Below, in pieces: positions 41,301-49,954 of a DNA stretch of 64,000 bases (the stretch's first letter is position 1; each line of letters opens with the position of its first letter). This stretch comes from Triplophysa rosa (Eukaryota; Chordata; Actinopteri; Cypriniformes; Nemacheilidae): assembly GCF_024868665.1 (NCBI RefSeq), contig NC_079906.1, forward strand, positions 7,581,169 to 7,645,168. The letters run 5' to 3'. The position numbers and the translations under genes are program-made. The notes beneath the pieces were generated by a model that saw nothing but the letters and a program-made list of their open reading frames with translations, was not told the origin of the DNA and ran no database searches.

Positions 41301-44176
41301 TTCGTGTCGTCTCTCTGTGAACTGTTGAAGAAGCAGAAGTTGCAGATGACCCAGCAGCAGGTCGCAGCTGCAGTAGCTGCAGCTCAGGGTCAGCAGGCAT
41401 CATCCACACAGCAGCCTCAACAGGTGCAGGCGGCACCAGCGGCTCAAGCCAACCCTCAACTAACCACCATTGCTGCACCCAGAGCAGGAGCCATGCTCGC
41501 CGGAACCACTGTCACCAACTTACAAGTCGCCAGACTGGTAAGCCATCTGCTTTCTCTATGGAGTAGAAGAGACATTTCATGTTCCTCTTTTCTATAGTCA
41601 CTGTTTTTATTTTAACAAACAGAAGCTGGCTGTTATTAGCGAATAATTACTTCTGTTGCTCACACAAAGCAGCTACTCAAAAAAACGACACTTCCCTCTC
41701 AGACACGTGTGCCGGCTCCAGGACCCATCCAGGCTCAGCCAGGTCAAACCGCCCAGGTGACAATGACCAAACCCCCTCCCGTAGTCTCTGTTCCTGCCGT
41801 GGTGTCATCCGCTGGGGTCACGACCCTTCCCGTTACCGTAGCTGGCATTAGTGTTGCCATCGGACAAGCTCAGAAAGCAGGTACAGACTGGCTCTGAACT
41901 AAACAGATTATGATGATTGACAAGGGTTTACAAAGGCCGTTAGATTAAATCAAGCATTTTGTGAGTCATTTTAGTTATTGTCTTTTTGTTTGTGCAGGTG
42001 GTCAGGTGGTCCCCCACCCGTTCCAGGTTCAACATGTTCAGCAGCTATTACACAGACAGAAGCAGCAGAGCCCCGCGCAGGCAGCCGCAGTCCAGAAAGC
42101 AGCACAGCCAGGGCAAACACAGGCTGCTGTGCAACAAAAGGTGTTTTTATAATCCTGGATCAGTATTATTTCTAGGGATGGGCGATATGGCCCTAAAACT
42201 CTATCACGATAATTCCTGGGATTTGTTGCGATAACGACAAAAATGACGATCTATCCATAATGCCATCCACCACTGTTTTTTGCGTCAAGTGATAGTAGCT
42301 GCATGTAGTCTAGACCCTCAGAAAAACAAATATTATCAAAAAGTAAAACTTACCCAAAATCAAACAGCTCCTAAAATATACCTACAGTATTTTTGTAAAT
42401 ATAAAATATAATAGTGAGATTCGACTTCAAAAGGTTGTAGTAAAGAAAAGTTAAATGAACTAAAGCTCAATAAACACATCATGTCATACCTAAAACTGTA
42501 TATATTCTATTGTTGGGCGGAAACGATCGATCGCATCACGCTGTCAATCACTCTCTCCTGAACTGTGTGAACCTTCTCTTCTCACAGCAAAATACACGAA
42601 TCTGTCTATGACTCGCGCTACAGAAAGAGAACAGACAAATGCGAATAAAAGAAATCTAATTAAATAATCCATGCTTTTATATGCACTCATATACTTATAT
42701 GCGCTCATAAACGTATTTAAAATAACGTAATACAAACTCGCATTTGTACTGTAAACAGGCAGCAGTGCTGTGCACGCTGTGTCGCTATGAAAGCACATGT
42801 GGGCGCGAGCTGCGCACGGGACGCTCCGTTCATCCTGTATATAACAGGCAAGAAATCGTATTAAACAGTTTGCGCACGCGCGCATAACATCTAAAGAATG
42901 TTTAAATAAATACTTTTAGCCAAACTAAATGTTGTGGTGTAACGTATTATGACTATCAACGAATACTTAACAAACGAATTAAATGAAACGAAAGTGAAAC
43001 TAAACATTAACTCGGATGCGTCTACAGTGCCAACCTAAATGAGATTTAGAGCTTTTAGTGCAAACTCTTTCTCAGCTTCACGTCCGCCCTCCGCTATACC
43101 CGTTTTCACTTCACATATGAGCTGTGAATGGGTCTCACAAAGAAATACGTCATCAACTAGAATTTATTGTTTATGTCGCGGGAAGACTAATTCCTATAGT
43201 GTGGGGAATTTCTACCGGTATATCGCAAACTATATAATATTGCCCATCCCTAATTATTTCATTAAAAAAATCTCAAGGTTCCATTCATTATTCCCGTTCT
43301 CTTACCTTCTCGCTGTTTATTTGGGGACGCGGCAGGCCGCTCAGCCCACAGCACAACAGAAAGTGACGTATGCCACCACCCCCCAGCTGCAGCCGGGCAT
43401 TAAGACGCAGTTCTTTACCACGTCCATTGCACAGCCTCAGAAACCCGCTACAGCACAGCAGATACAGGTAAGCGAACGCTCTTACAAGCACAGTCACAGT
43501 CCAGCACAGGTGGGGTGAGCGATGTAAGTATATGGATGTGGGGCGGCATGCAGTGCTTGCGGCCATAGCGCTTAGCTCGGCTTTTGTAGTGATTTTCCAT
43601 TCTGCTTTTAGGTTGCTAAGCTTCCTCAAATAGTACAGCAGCAGACAGTGTCCTCACCTCAACAGGTAAGAGTTTGAATGCTCGGTACATTATGTCATTA
43701 TGTCCCTGTTTACTTGAATAATATATTTACAAACATTGCAGGGTTACCCCAAATTATGTTTTTTTGGTTCTGCTCATTAAAATCAATTCCTCAAGTTGTG
43801 TTAAAGGCATCAAATTCCTTCTTGTGTGCAGATCCAGGCGCAACCTCAGACGGTGGCCCTGACCCAGGCAGTTCCTGCAGCGGGTTCGGCACAGGCTCAG
43901 GTGCAGGTCATCCCCGCCGGCACCGCCACGACCACGCAGGTGGTCCAGCAGAAGTTTCTCCAACCGCAGGTCGTCACTGCGGCGGCCGCCTCCCCTCAAA
44001 TACAAATCCCACCCCCGCAGAGCCCCGCCCAGCAACAGACTGTTGTGGTGACCCCTGCATCTGAGTCTCCAGTACAGCAGGCTGCCACTCCTCAGCCCCA
44101 GCAGGGCAAAGGAAACACCCGCACCGGGGCCGCCATGCGTTCAAAGACCCATGCCAAACCTAGCGGTGACAGCTAA
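19027..44176 (+). CDS. ep400: Ep400, Swi2/Snf2 ATPase scaffold of the TIP60/NuA4 complex (53 coding exons)
   Basis: Nuclear chromatin remodeller of the INO80/SWR1 ATPase class that helps exchange histone H2A.Z/H3.3 and anchors the TIP60 acetyltransferase complex. The whole coding region is here: 53 exons whose phases join without a break, summing to 9,186 nt (about 3,061 residues; human is about 3,160). Domain order: P/S/Q-rich N-terminus, HSA (about residues 762-870), split ATPase (lobe 1 about 1066-1390, lobe 2 from about 1869), SANT/Myb (about 2320-2390), glutamine-rich C-terminus. Start ATG at 19027 begins [11 protein letters not shown], matching human MHHGTGPQNVQ. Exon coordinates are in the block entries below. 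The main uncertainty is exon 25. Introns carry several DNA transposons, none of which breaks an exon. Confidence 0.95.
20586..23769 (+). CDS. ep400: ep400 coding exons 2-6: Gln/Pro-rich linker
   Basis: Exons 20586-20693, 20870-20954, 21274-21393, 22869-23248 and 23464-23769. Recognisable human-like blocks are [64 protein letters not shown] and QLPGRLP, followed by low-complexity Gln, Ser, Thr and Pro. The intron between exons 4 and 5 (21394-22868) has no feature I recognise. Confidence 0.9.
23880..24020 (+). repeat. Intronic repeat, copy A (inverted relative of 36750-36930)
   Basis: Contains ACAGTTATTGATTCTTTGCG, GGAGGTCCACTGGAAGTTAA and GTTGCCGTTGAAACCGTCTA. Matches, in reverse orientation and with scattered substitutions, the ep400 intron at 36750-36930. 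Confidence 0.6.
24394..24902 (+). CDS. ep400: ep400 coding exons 7-8: HSA domain
   Basis: Exons 24394-24579 and 24762-24902. They encode [58 protein letters not shown], then a basic/acidic helix with [20 protein letters not shown] and FWSNIEQ. This is a complete helicase-SANT-associated domain, which in this family binds actin and actin-related proteins. The conserved DW/ERRWK residues are all present. Confidence 0.95.
25043..26248 (+). CDS. ep400: ep400 coding exons 9-14: acidic post-HSA linker
   Basis: Exons 25043-25121, 25345-25400, 25481-25538, 25618-25707, 25836-25949 and 26061-26248. Seen blocks: [68 protein letters not shown] and [12 protein letters not shown], matching human RKRKASISLTDDEVDDEE and LIDSLFIMDQFKAAER. 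The exon 11 acceptor is CAGCAG, so a one-residue NAGNAG splice variant is possible. The exon 13 donor (G|GTCTGT) is weak. Confidence 0.88.
26332..29026 (+). CDS. ep400: ep400 coding exons 15-20: Snf2 ATPase lobe 1
   Basis: Exons 26332-26509, 26624-26760, 26886-27055, 27216-27390, 27475-27611 and 28840-29026. Motif I (Walker A) is DETGLGKT at 26443-26466 (human DEAGLGKT), with the catalytic Lys and Thr intact. Motif II is DEVQ at 26991-27002 (human DEMQ). Motif III region reads [13 protein letters not shown]. Downstream are [35 protein letters not shown] and [10 protein letters not shown], typical of Snf2. The intron between exons 19 and 20 holds a 911-bp hAT element with exact target duplication. 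Confidence 0.94.
27637..28547. mobile_element. Non-autonomous hAT element in ep400 intron 19
   Basis: Ends TAGGAGTTGAACG and GTTCAACCCCTA are near-inverse; both sides are flanked by the 8-bp direct repeat ATACATAT (27629-27636, 28548-28555), the hAT target size. Internal GTCGACTAGTCGA motifs recur near both ends as subterminal repeats. No transposase ORF. Confidence 0.85.
28556..28800. other. Remainder of ep400 intron 19
   Basis: GATATATCACCCTCCGAAAGG ... short sequence between the hAT element and exon 20 with no gene, RNA or clear repeat structure that I can recognise. Confidence 0.35.
29118..32761 (+). CDS. ep400: ep400 coding exons 21-26: large insertion between the ATPase lobes
   Basis: Exons 29118-29287, 29424-29602, 29843-30016, 32134-32277, 32419-32607 and 32694-32761. 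INO80-class ATPases have a long insert between RecA lobes; here it reads [33 protein letters not shown], a Thr-rich run, [44 protein letters not shown] and [11 protein letters not shown], all matching the human order. Exon 25 is uncertain: the strong donor A|GTGAGA at 32607 is preferred, but G|GTCAAA at 32559 also keeps frame and would remove 16 residues. Exon 24 could end 12 nt later at a second in-phase GT. The long intron 23 contains a hAT element. Confidence 0.82.
30208..31345. mobile_element. Non-autonomous hAT element in ep400 intron 23
   Basis: Ends CAGTGTTAATTTTG and CAAAATTAACACTG are exact reverse complements, flanked by the 8-bp duplication GTCAATGT (30200-30207 and 31346-31353). 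Subterminal TTTTAGTC/GACTAAAA-type and TTTTCGTC repeats occur near both ends. 1,138 bp; the longest ORF (117 codons) has no transposase features. Confidence 0.88.
32847..35581 (+). CDS. ep400: ep400 coding exons 27-31: Snf2 ATPase lobe 2 and its lead-in
   Basis: Exons 32847-33145, 33246-33448, 34701-34870, 35147-35343 and 35470-35581. The lead-in reads [11 protein letters not shown] and [18 protein letters not shown]. Lobe 2 has [54 protein letters not shown] (motif IV region), [15 protein letters not shown] (motif V end) and [17 protein letters not shown] (motif VI), then [20 protein letters not shown]. Just before FDAD the residues SAMGQV replace human TTGINL, so the usual motif V glycine is not in place. 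The acceptor of exon 31 (GGTCAAG) is short of pyrimidines. Confidence 0.92.
33449..34700. other. ep400: ep400 intron 28, AT-rich
   Basis: 1.25 kb intron within the lobe 2 coding region. Holds AT-rich sequence and a possible degraded hAT end (TTAGGCCCGGAAGACCTATC ... ATCAATAATATTGTTACATC, 33892-33992). No gene seen. Confidence 0.4.
35669..37698 (+). CDS. ep400: ep400 coding exons 32-37: acidic region, basic patch and start of SANT
   Basis: Exons 35669-35944, 36031-36105, 36181-36315, 36406-36450, 37234-37384 and 37463-37698. Blocks: [30 protein letters not shown], an EEEEMEEG acidic stretch, [109 protein letters not shown] (nuclear-localisation-like basic run) and [15 protein letters not shown], which begins the SANT/Myb fold. 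All align in order with human EP400. Confidence 0.93.
36750..36930 (-). repeat. Intronic repeat, copy B
   Basis: Reverse complement of this stretch reads GTTGCTGCTGAAACAGTCTA and AACAGTTATTGATTATTTGC followed by GGAGGTCTACCGGAAATTAA, matching copy A in ep400 intron 6. Confidence 0.6.
37782..38689 (+). CDS. ep400: ep400 coding exons 38-42: SANT/Myb domain and conserved tail
   Basis: Exons 37782-37955, 38034-38084, 38157-38293, 38414-38470 and 38611-38689. Exon 38 has [39 protein letters not shown] and [18 protein letters not shown], the SANT/Myb core. Exon 39 (51 nt) adds [17 protein letters not shown], a Lys-rich insert which I do not recall in the human reference isoform. Exons 40-42 continue with [47 protein letters not shown] and [20 protein letters not shown]. 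Confidence 0.92.
39110..39797. mobile_element. Non-autonomous hAT element in ep400 intron 42
   Basis: Begins TAGGCCTGTCACGATTATG and ends AATCGCGATGCCCTA (inverse TAGGGCATCGCGATT), flanked by the exact 8-bp duplication GTGGCTTC (39102-39109, 39798-39805). Multiple internal copies of GACGATTAATTGTCT. 688 bp, no transposase. Confidence 0.8.
39870..44176 (+). CDS. ep400: ep400 coding exons 43-53: glutamine-rich C-terminus and stop
   Basis: Exons 39870-40040, 40132-40177, 40267-40379, 40771-40930, 41019-41155, 41331-41537, 41703-41880, 41998-42140, 43336-43467, 43612-43665 and 43832-44176 (TAA at 44174). Low-complexity Gln/Ala/Val/Pro, but with conserved anchors: [90 protein letters not shown] and [11 protein letters not shown]. 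The human poly-Gln run after LLRQ is much shorter here (six Gln-type codons before a Leu). The final exon ends [12 protein letters not shown]. Confidence 0.88.
42173..43252. mobile_element. Non-autonomous hAT element in ep400 intron 50
   Basis: Ends TAGGGATGGGCGATAT and ATATTGCCCATCCCTA are inverse with one mismatch, flanked by the 8-bp duplication ATTATTTC (42165-42172, 43253-43260). 1,080 bp without a transposase ORF. Sits 76 bases upstream of the acceptor of coding exon 51. Confidence 0.88.
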
Positions 44177-45410
44177 AGAGGCGGACGTATACAGGCACAA
44201 CATACAACATCCGTTTTATGTTTTGTAAAGACGGTGGTCCTCAACCATAGATGTTCCAGCAGGAGGGGCACCAACTGTAACAGACAGCAGTTGAAGTACA
44301 TGTGACTGGCCTGTACTGTAAGGCCAGTCATGCAATTACGACACATTTTTAACCCCTCTGCACGTGTGTCTGTACTGTCCAGAAGCAGGATAGTTCAGAC
44401 TGAATTCATGTTTAAGACACTCAGTATATGATGGCTCATTTTGTACGAAGCTATGAAACGCTTGCTGTTGTTTTTCTACCACGCTACAATGTTTAGGTCA
44501 TGGATGAAGTGAGCTCGGAACGTAAACGCCACCGACCTTCTGCAACACTTCATTTGGTGCACCGGGAACTCCAGGGTTTTTGGCATATCTCGATGCTATC
44601 CATAATATTCAGTCAAGTAATCAATATGTCCCCCTTTTTTTAAAGTGAGTGTGATGTTGTCCCTTTGCTGTTTGTGTAGGTAAACGAAATATAGCCCTTT
44701 GAAATGATGGATGGATGATGAACCATGATCATGGTTAGTAAAGCTCTGTTAAGTCAAAATGGCCAACTACCTGAAGTTTGATATAGCTTCTGAAAGACAA
44801 AGTTTTGCCACTTATTGCTAAAATGTACTCATAGTAAAAAAAGTATTTCTAGTATAAGAATTGAGTATTTACATTAGCTTGTATCGTGCAGATCAAAATC
44901 CCCCAAAACGAATTATTTCCATACAGGTTTATTTAGAAAGGTATCTTCTGAGAAGCGTGACTGCAACTGAATGGAAGTACACCACCTGAAAAGTGTCTGG
45001 TGATGTTTGTGTATGTTAAATGTTTGTGCTCAGAATGCTATTTAATGTCCACGAATCGACACAATAATAATCCTGCACTGTAGCCGTTTAGTGACATTCA
45101 AGTTAGCGGCAGCTATGGAAAGTATCTCTCTCCCAACTCGTAAAAATGTGTCATTTTTGGAAACATCGGTGAAACTTTTTCTCATGCATAGTTATGCACA
45201 ACATCACCATTCGTCAGTTGAGTCAGACCTCAGGCTGACTATTAGTGTGTTTACACTGGCCTGGATCAGTAATCCATAGATTTAGATCAAGACATTTCCC
45301 CTCGTTTTTCTTCCCCACGATTTAATGCATCAGATATGCTGTCAACACGTACTAAAATATCTAACATTGTGGCTTCGAGTCAGAAATAAAAACGTCTTTT
45401 TGTATTGATG
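44177..45410 (+). terminator. ep400: ep400 3'UTR and polyadenylation region
   Basis: Non-coding sequence after the TAA stop. AATAAA at 45385-45390 is followed by TGTATTGATGTTGGGTC, a plausible GT-rich downstream element. No conserved ORF is seen in this stretch. Confidence 0.5.
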
Positions 45411-46204
45411 TTGGGTCAGGAACACATGTAAATAACGGGAGGGGGGTCAACTGCATTTGTATTTGTAAAGTACTTGTGTATTCATTTTTTTTCCAGCCTA
45501 ATTGTATAAAATGTTATGTTTTTACACACACGTGCCTCGTGTTGTTTCTCGAAGCTGGATATTTCCAGAGGTAAATGTTGCTTATAGTCAGCCGTCTCAA
45601 AAGACTTTTAAAACGTCTAGGATCACATTAACTCGGCTGTTTTGCTCAGTTTACACACAGATGCATTTCCTCTTCGTCTGTGTGAGGATGTGCCGATTGT
45701 GAATGGCCATACACAAATATTTGATTCCAGCAGAAATGCTCCAGTGGCTGCGTCGGGTACTTTTCATTTGATACACTGCTTTGCGAAAAGGCGGAAGTTA
45801 AGTGACGTCATTGTGAAAAAGGCCTATTCACTGTCAGTCTATTCACACCACCTGCAGAGGGAGTCAAGCTGTTTTCATGGTACAAACCTTTACACTTTGA
45901 CAAATCTGTGACAGAACCATATTTTGGGAACAGATTTGGACCCAGAAGTGACCAAAACCTTTTGGGGACGTCTACATTTGTAGAAACACCATAAAATGTA
46001 GCAAATAGTTTCTTGTAATGTTGAAAAAGGCTGCAAGTTTTCTGTTAAGGTTAAGTTTAGAGTGCGGGTAAGGTTGTACAATGAAAAAAATCAGACGTCA
46101 ACTCAAAGATTTTGTAGTGACTGGTTAAATCTGCAGTTTAATTGGCTCAGTTAATGTTTTGTAAATTTAAGGAAGGGTTCACAAGTGAAAACTTGCAATT
46201 GTGC

Positions 46205-46569
46205 CAATTGAAAAATTAAGATGTAATTTGTTGGTGGATCTATTGACAGAAATGCAATATAATATACATAACTATGTGTTCCGAGGTGTATAAAACAACT
46301 TACAAAATGAAGCGTTATGTTATACCTTAGAATGAGCAATTTCTATCTACATACACCGCGAGTCCCCTTACATGAAATACACCATGTCGTTTCTACAGTA
46401 GTACTAAATGGACAAACTGATCTACAGAACGCGTTTCGTAAATACGTTATCTCTTTAGAAGAAAAACAGGACATCTTAGTCCTGTGTCAGCCACCGTTGT
46501 GCTTCGAAAGGGAGGGGGGAGTGGCTGCAATTTGTGACCTCACTAGATTTCATACACTGGACCTTTATA
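46205..46569 (-). repeat. Dispersed repeat, copy B (ep400-ncor2 intergenic)
   Basis: Reverse-complement relative of 3648-4043: shared blocks include TTGACAGAAATGCAATATAA, ACGCGTTTCGTAAATACG and GTTGTGCTTCGAAAGGGAGG. Roughly 46 kb separates the two copies. Confidence 0.6.
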
Positions 46570-46864
46570 ATTGATCCTGTTTCAATTTAAAATGCATCAC
46601 AATACAGAAGCCATTGTAAATGTGTAACAAAAAGGAACTGTTACGCTGTCTCTTTCCTATTTTTCTTTGTGAGTGACTGTGTTTGTTTAGCTGAAACATT
46701 GCTCTTAAACAAATATCAGGGCTTTGTGACAAAACCAGTAACTTATTAATGATAAATATTCCCCGCAAACACACACACACTAAGAGTAAATTCATACACA
46801 CTCATAAACAGGAGGCCAATAACCACACAACTCCCCAGACAGGTCAATGTTTACTATATTCAAA

Positions 46865-46985
46865 AAAGTAAGAATGAGATAGTTCTTTAAAGAACCTTTG
46901 ACTGAATAGTTCTTTGTAGAACCAAGAAGGGTTATTATGGCATCGCTGTGAAAAACCTTTTAAGCACCTTTATTTTTAAGAGTGT
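46865..46985. repeat. Short fish MITE-like repeat
   Basis: TTCTTTAAAGAACCTTTGAC, TTCTTTGTAGAACCAAGAAG, TTATGGCATCGCTGTGAAAA and TTTTTAAGAGTGTA make an internally palindromic repeat of a type common in cyprinid genomes. Ends are not exact. Confidence 0.45.
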
Positions 46986-47064
46986 AGCTTATTTAATGGA
47001 TCCTTCAAGTGAAGTTGGACATATTGTAATTTCGAGTACATGAACAGCCATGTATTTGAACATA

Positions 47065-47296
47065 TGTGACTTATTTCTTCTGCAGAACACAAAAAGATGA
47101 TTTGAAGAACATTGATGACCAATCAACATTGGCCTCTACTAACTTCCGTTGTATAGACACACAAAACCTGCATAGAAATTTCTCAAAATAGCTTCTATTG
47201 TGAAAAAGATAAAAATCATCATGAACAGGTTTTAATTACACGAGGGTGAATAAATGATAACAACATTTCCCTTTTTGGTTGAGCTATCCCTTTAAG
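47065..47296. repeat. Degraded Angel-type foldback
   Basis: TTCTTCTGCAGAACACAAAA with GATGATTTGAAGAACATTGA on the left and GAGGGTGAATAAATGATAAC ... GAGCTATCCCTTTAAG on the right, matching the two arms of Angel elements. Confidence 0.6.
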
Positions 47297-47430
47297 TTGA
47301 ACTTTACATGCTGTATTTCAATCATTTTAAAGACACGATGTGTAAAACAACAAAACAAAAGGTGCACTTGAAGGTAACATAACTTCTGATCAGCGATACG
47401 ATTTGTAGTTAACGTTCACACATCAGTTTG

Positions 47431-47925
47431 AGCTATTTTCAAAAAGGGCGCACTGGCCCTTTAAGAGCTGAGAAACTGCACTTGACGTCCAGCGCACAGC
47501 AGCCAGTCAGTCGGTCATATACACACACACACGGATTCCAGTCATCTGCAGAGATCCTCTCTGTCGCTTTTTCTATTGACATACACCGTTGCGGGAAACC
47601 AGTACGGAATGGGAGCGAATAACTCTTGTCGACTCACAACCGGCTGGAGATAAGAGGGCGTAAACGCGAATAAAACCGACAGAGGGGAAAAAAACAGACT
47701 GGGAGCGAGAGAAGGCCGAACCCATCGAGGCAGCGCAAGACAGTTCAGTTATTCACGCGACGGGCGCGCGGCGCTCGAGTGGAATCCGGTCTGAAACCGA
47801 CGAGCACGAAAACGGCCACGTTATCTAACCGTACATGTGGATTACCCGTGAACTGAACATTTCTTCATTTCTCACTCCTTAGAAACCACAAAGCCGTCCG
47901 GTAGCGACAGACCTTCCGCGGAGAG
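47431..47925 (+). promoter_or_regulatory. ncor2: ncor2 CpG-rich promoter and non-coding exon 1
   Basis: CpG-dense stretch (clusters such as GACGGGCGCGCGGCGCTCGAG around 47760) ending in a clear donor GGAGAG|GTGAGT at 47925/47926. CpG richness continues to about 48110. Because the next exon with an NCOR2 start codon lies 5 kb downstream at 52840, this is best read as the promoter and untranslated first exon of that gene. No ORF with family features occurs in it. Confidence 0.55.
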
Positions 47926-48771
47926 GTGAGTTATTACGCGAATGTGTTGTTAGCCGTTTGTCTGTTTGAGGTTGCCGAGAGCTCTCAGAGCGGTTTTTAG
48001 GGTACGGGGTCAGTTATTTTTCACGGAGCTTCTGTTGTCCTCGCCTCAGCGAGTCTCTTGCCACTGCTGCCCCTGGATTTGGAATGAGCGTCGCCGCGCA
48101 AGGCGGAAATCGGTTCCCCCATGAAGACTGGCCGGCTAGTTAGCATAGCTAGCAGTGTTTGTGAGATAACATTAGACACGGTTATTATATTGTGCCTGAC
48201 GTATTCAGCTGTATGTCGTGTAGTCTTTTATAACGTGTTATATAATGGTTTTCAAACCACATTACCTTCCTGTGAGAATTTGGGTTGGCCTGTGTCCCAC
48301 TAGCATAAACACTAACTATTGTGTACTGTATCCTGACATGCCATATTGATATATTGTATCCTGATTATATTTTGTTGCTGACACTATAAGGTGACACTGT
48401 GAGTTACGACCCAATGTGCCTTTGCACAATAGGTTCCTGAACCAGATGTATTGAGAACACGGAACTCGCATATCACTGAGATAAGCAGAAATCACTAACA
48501 ATATGTCACGTGATTTTCCACCGCCCAAGTGTCTATGTCTTAATCTGAGCATTACATAATTTCCTCAATTTTTGCATATATTCGAAATTGCCTCAATAAA
48601 GATTTGACTTTGAGTGAAATGCACTTCTGTGTCTGTGTCATTCTTGGTCCCTGGATCCAGAGCTTCTGGGTGTTCCATCGACTGACTCTTAAACTTTCAA
48701 CTTAGACAAAAGTTATATCTTTCCTGTAGCCATAATGGCAGGATAACAACAACCCCTCCATTCTCCCTCCT

Positions 48772-49173
48772 CTACATGATAATATGCAGTTTCACCACAG
48801 TCCCACCCCATTCCAGGTGCGCTGTCCAGGTGTGAGAATGGGCACTCAAAACCTTGACTAATTTATTCTGATAATTTATTGTGCAATTATAGTTCTCCTT
48901 ATCAGCTCGAGTAACAGTAATCACGTTTTTACAGTCAGACATTCCTACCCTATGTTTTCCTATCCTAGAGCAGACACACAAATCCGCCGGGTGAGCATGT
49001 ACGTTAAACGTAAGCCCTTGAAAAGGTGCACCCGTGTACAAGCAATTATAATCTCTGATCATGGATGTAATTGGCATACCCTTGCGCACATTATCGGTCA
49101 TTTGAACTATCAAACACATTTGTGTATGCATATCACATATACCTCTTTCATTCAATATAATTTCTGTCGTCAT
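48772..49173 (-). CDS. Unassigned Cys-containing ORF in retroviral fragment
   Basis: 133 codons starting in the ATGA overlap with the preceding ORF. It has eight cysteines spread through it and one N-x-T glycosylation sequon (NCT). Position after pol suggests a remnant of an envelope-region ORF, but there is no signal peptide, fusion peptide or membrane segment visible. Assignment is inference only. Confidence 0.3.
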   Translation of the reverse strand: MTTEIILNERGICDMHTQMCLIVQMTDNVRKGMPITSMIRDYNCLYTGAPFQGLTFNVHAHPADLCVCSRIGKHRVGMSDCKNVITVTRADKENYNCTINYQNKLVKVLSAHSHTWTAHLEWGGTVVKLHIIM

Positions 49174-49463
49174 TTCCTATGTTTTCCAACTTCTTGTAAT
49201 TTAAACAGGTACAGAATTAGTTGACCTAGCTGTGGTCGTTGTATTATCAAGTTTGCTAGCTCAGGCTGCTCTTCTAGCGCTTCCTTGGCTGCTCTAACAA
49301 TTTCTTCTCCGAACACTATGATAGCTTCTGTCACTGTACACTCTGTGAAAGACTCAAAATATGCTTCATCCATTAATAAAAATTTGGCCCTTAGTGCATA
49401 AGTACGGAGTCCGCACTGTCGGCTCAATGGGCCATATATCTTCTTGCTTTGGGAGGCCCCCAC
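49170..49463 (-). CDS. Unassigned ORF in retroviral fragment, N-terminal MG-xx-S motif
   Basis: 97 codons, beginning MGASQSKK, which has the MGxxxS/K form of an N-myristoylation signal with following basic residues, as in retroviral matrix proteins. The rest is helical-looking with VFGEEIVRAAKEALEEQPEL. It lies just downstream of the integrase end, where env is expected, not gag. I cannot assign a family. Its stop overlaps the start of the next ORF (ATGA). Confidence 0.35.
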   Translation of the reverse strand: MGASQSKKIYGPLSRQCGLRTYALRAKFLLMDEAYFESFTECTVTEAIIVFGEEIVRAAKEALEEQPELANLIIQRPQLGQLILYLFKLQEVGKHRK

Positions 49464-49954
49464 CTCACTATAAGAGGTAGTTCTTTCCTCAGCGTATAGT
49501 GCTTTTGTCCCCCCAACAGGCAGTAAGGTGAATCCCCTTTAGAGATTCTATTGTGAATTGGAGCTTGCTGGCTCTCCTGAAGAACAGAGCTACAATCTAG
49601 ATGCGTGTATCCACTGCGGTTAGGACCCCCATTCTGGTCACTGCAATCACTGTGGCTGGTCTGTGGTACTTTGGTACTCCAACCTTCGTCAGCTTCAGAC
49701 TCCTCACAAACACTTTCTGTCCTGGAATAAAACTATGAGTAGGCTTTTCTGAGGGAAGAGGAAGACACATTAGCACATACAGAAGCTTTTCGACTAAGGA
49801 AGTCATGTAGTCCTCTTGGATCACCTCCAGGTCTCCTAAGGAAGTAATACCAGCGCAGCCTTTGATTTCCTTAGTTAGGATTTTCAATACAGTTTTAGCA
49901 TCCCTCTTCGCACACGGAAATGCTTTTGGCCACTTTTGAGAATCTATCTACAAT

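Larger units (their letters stand above)
45411..47430. other. ep400-ncor2 intergenic region with dispersed repeats
   Basis: About 2 kb without a gene I can support. It contains the inverted second copy of a repeat also present in ulk1 (46205-46569), a short fish repeat with TTCTTTAAAGAACC and TAAGAGTGTA (46865-46985), and a degraded Angel-type fragment (47065-47296). CpG content rises at its right edge. Confidence 0.5.

Noticed and set aside
48590..48770. LTR with AATAAAG on the + strand next to the retroviral fragment
   Set aside because: The signal is in the opposite orientation to the - strand viral ORFs and no repeat partner is found, so an LTR cannot be supported.
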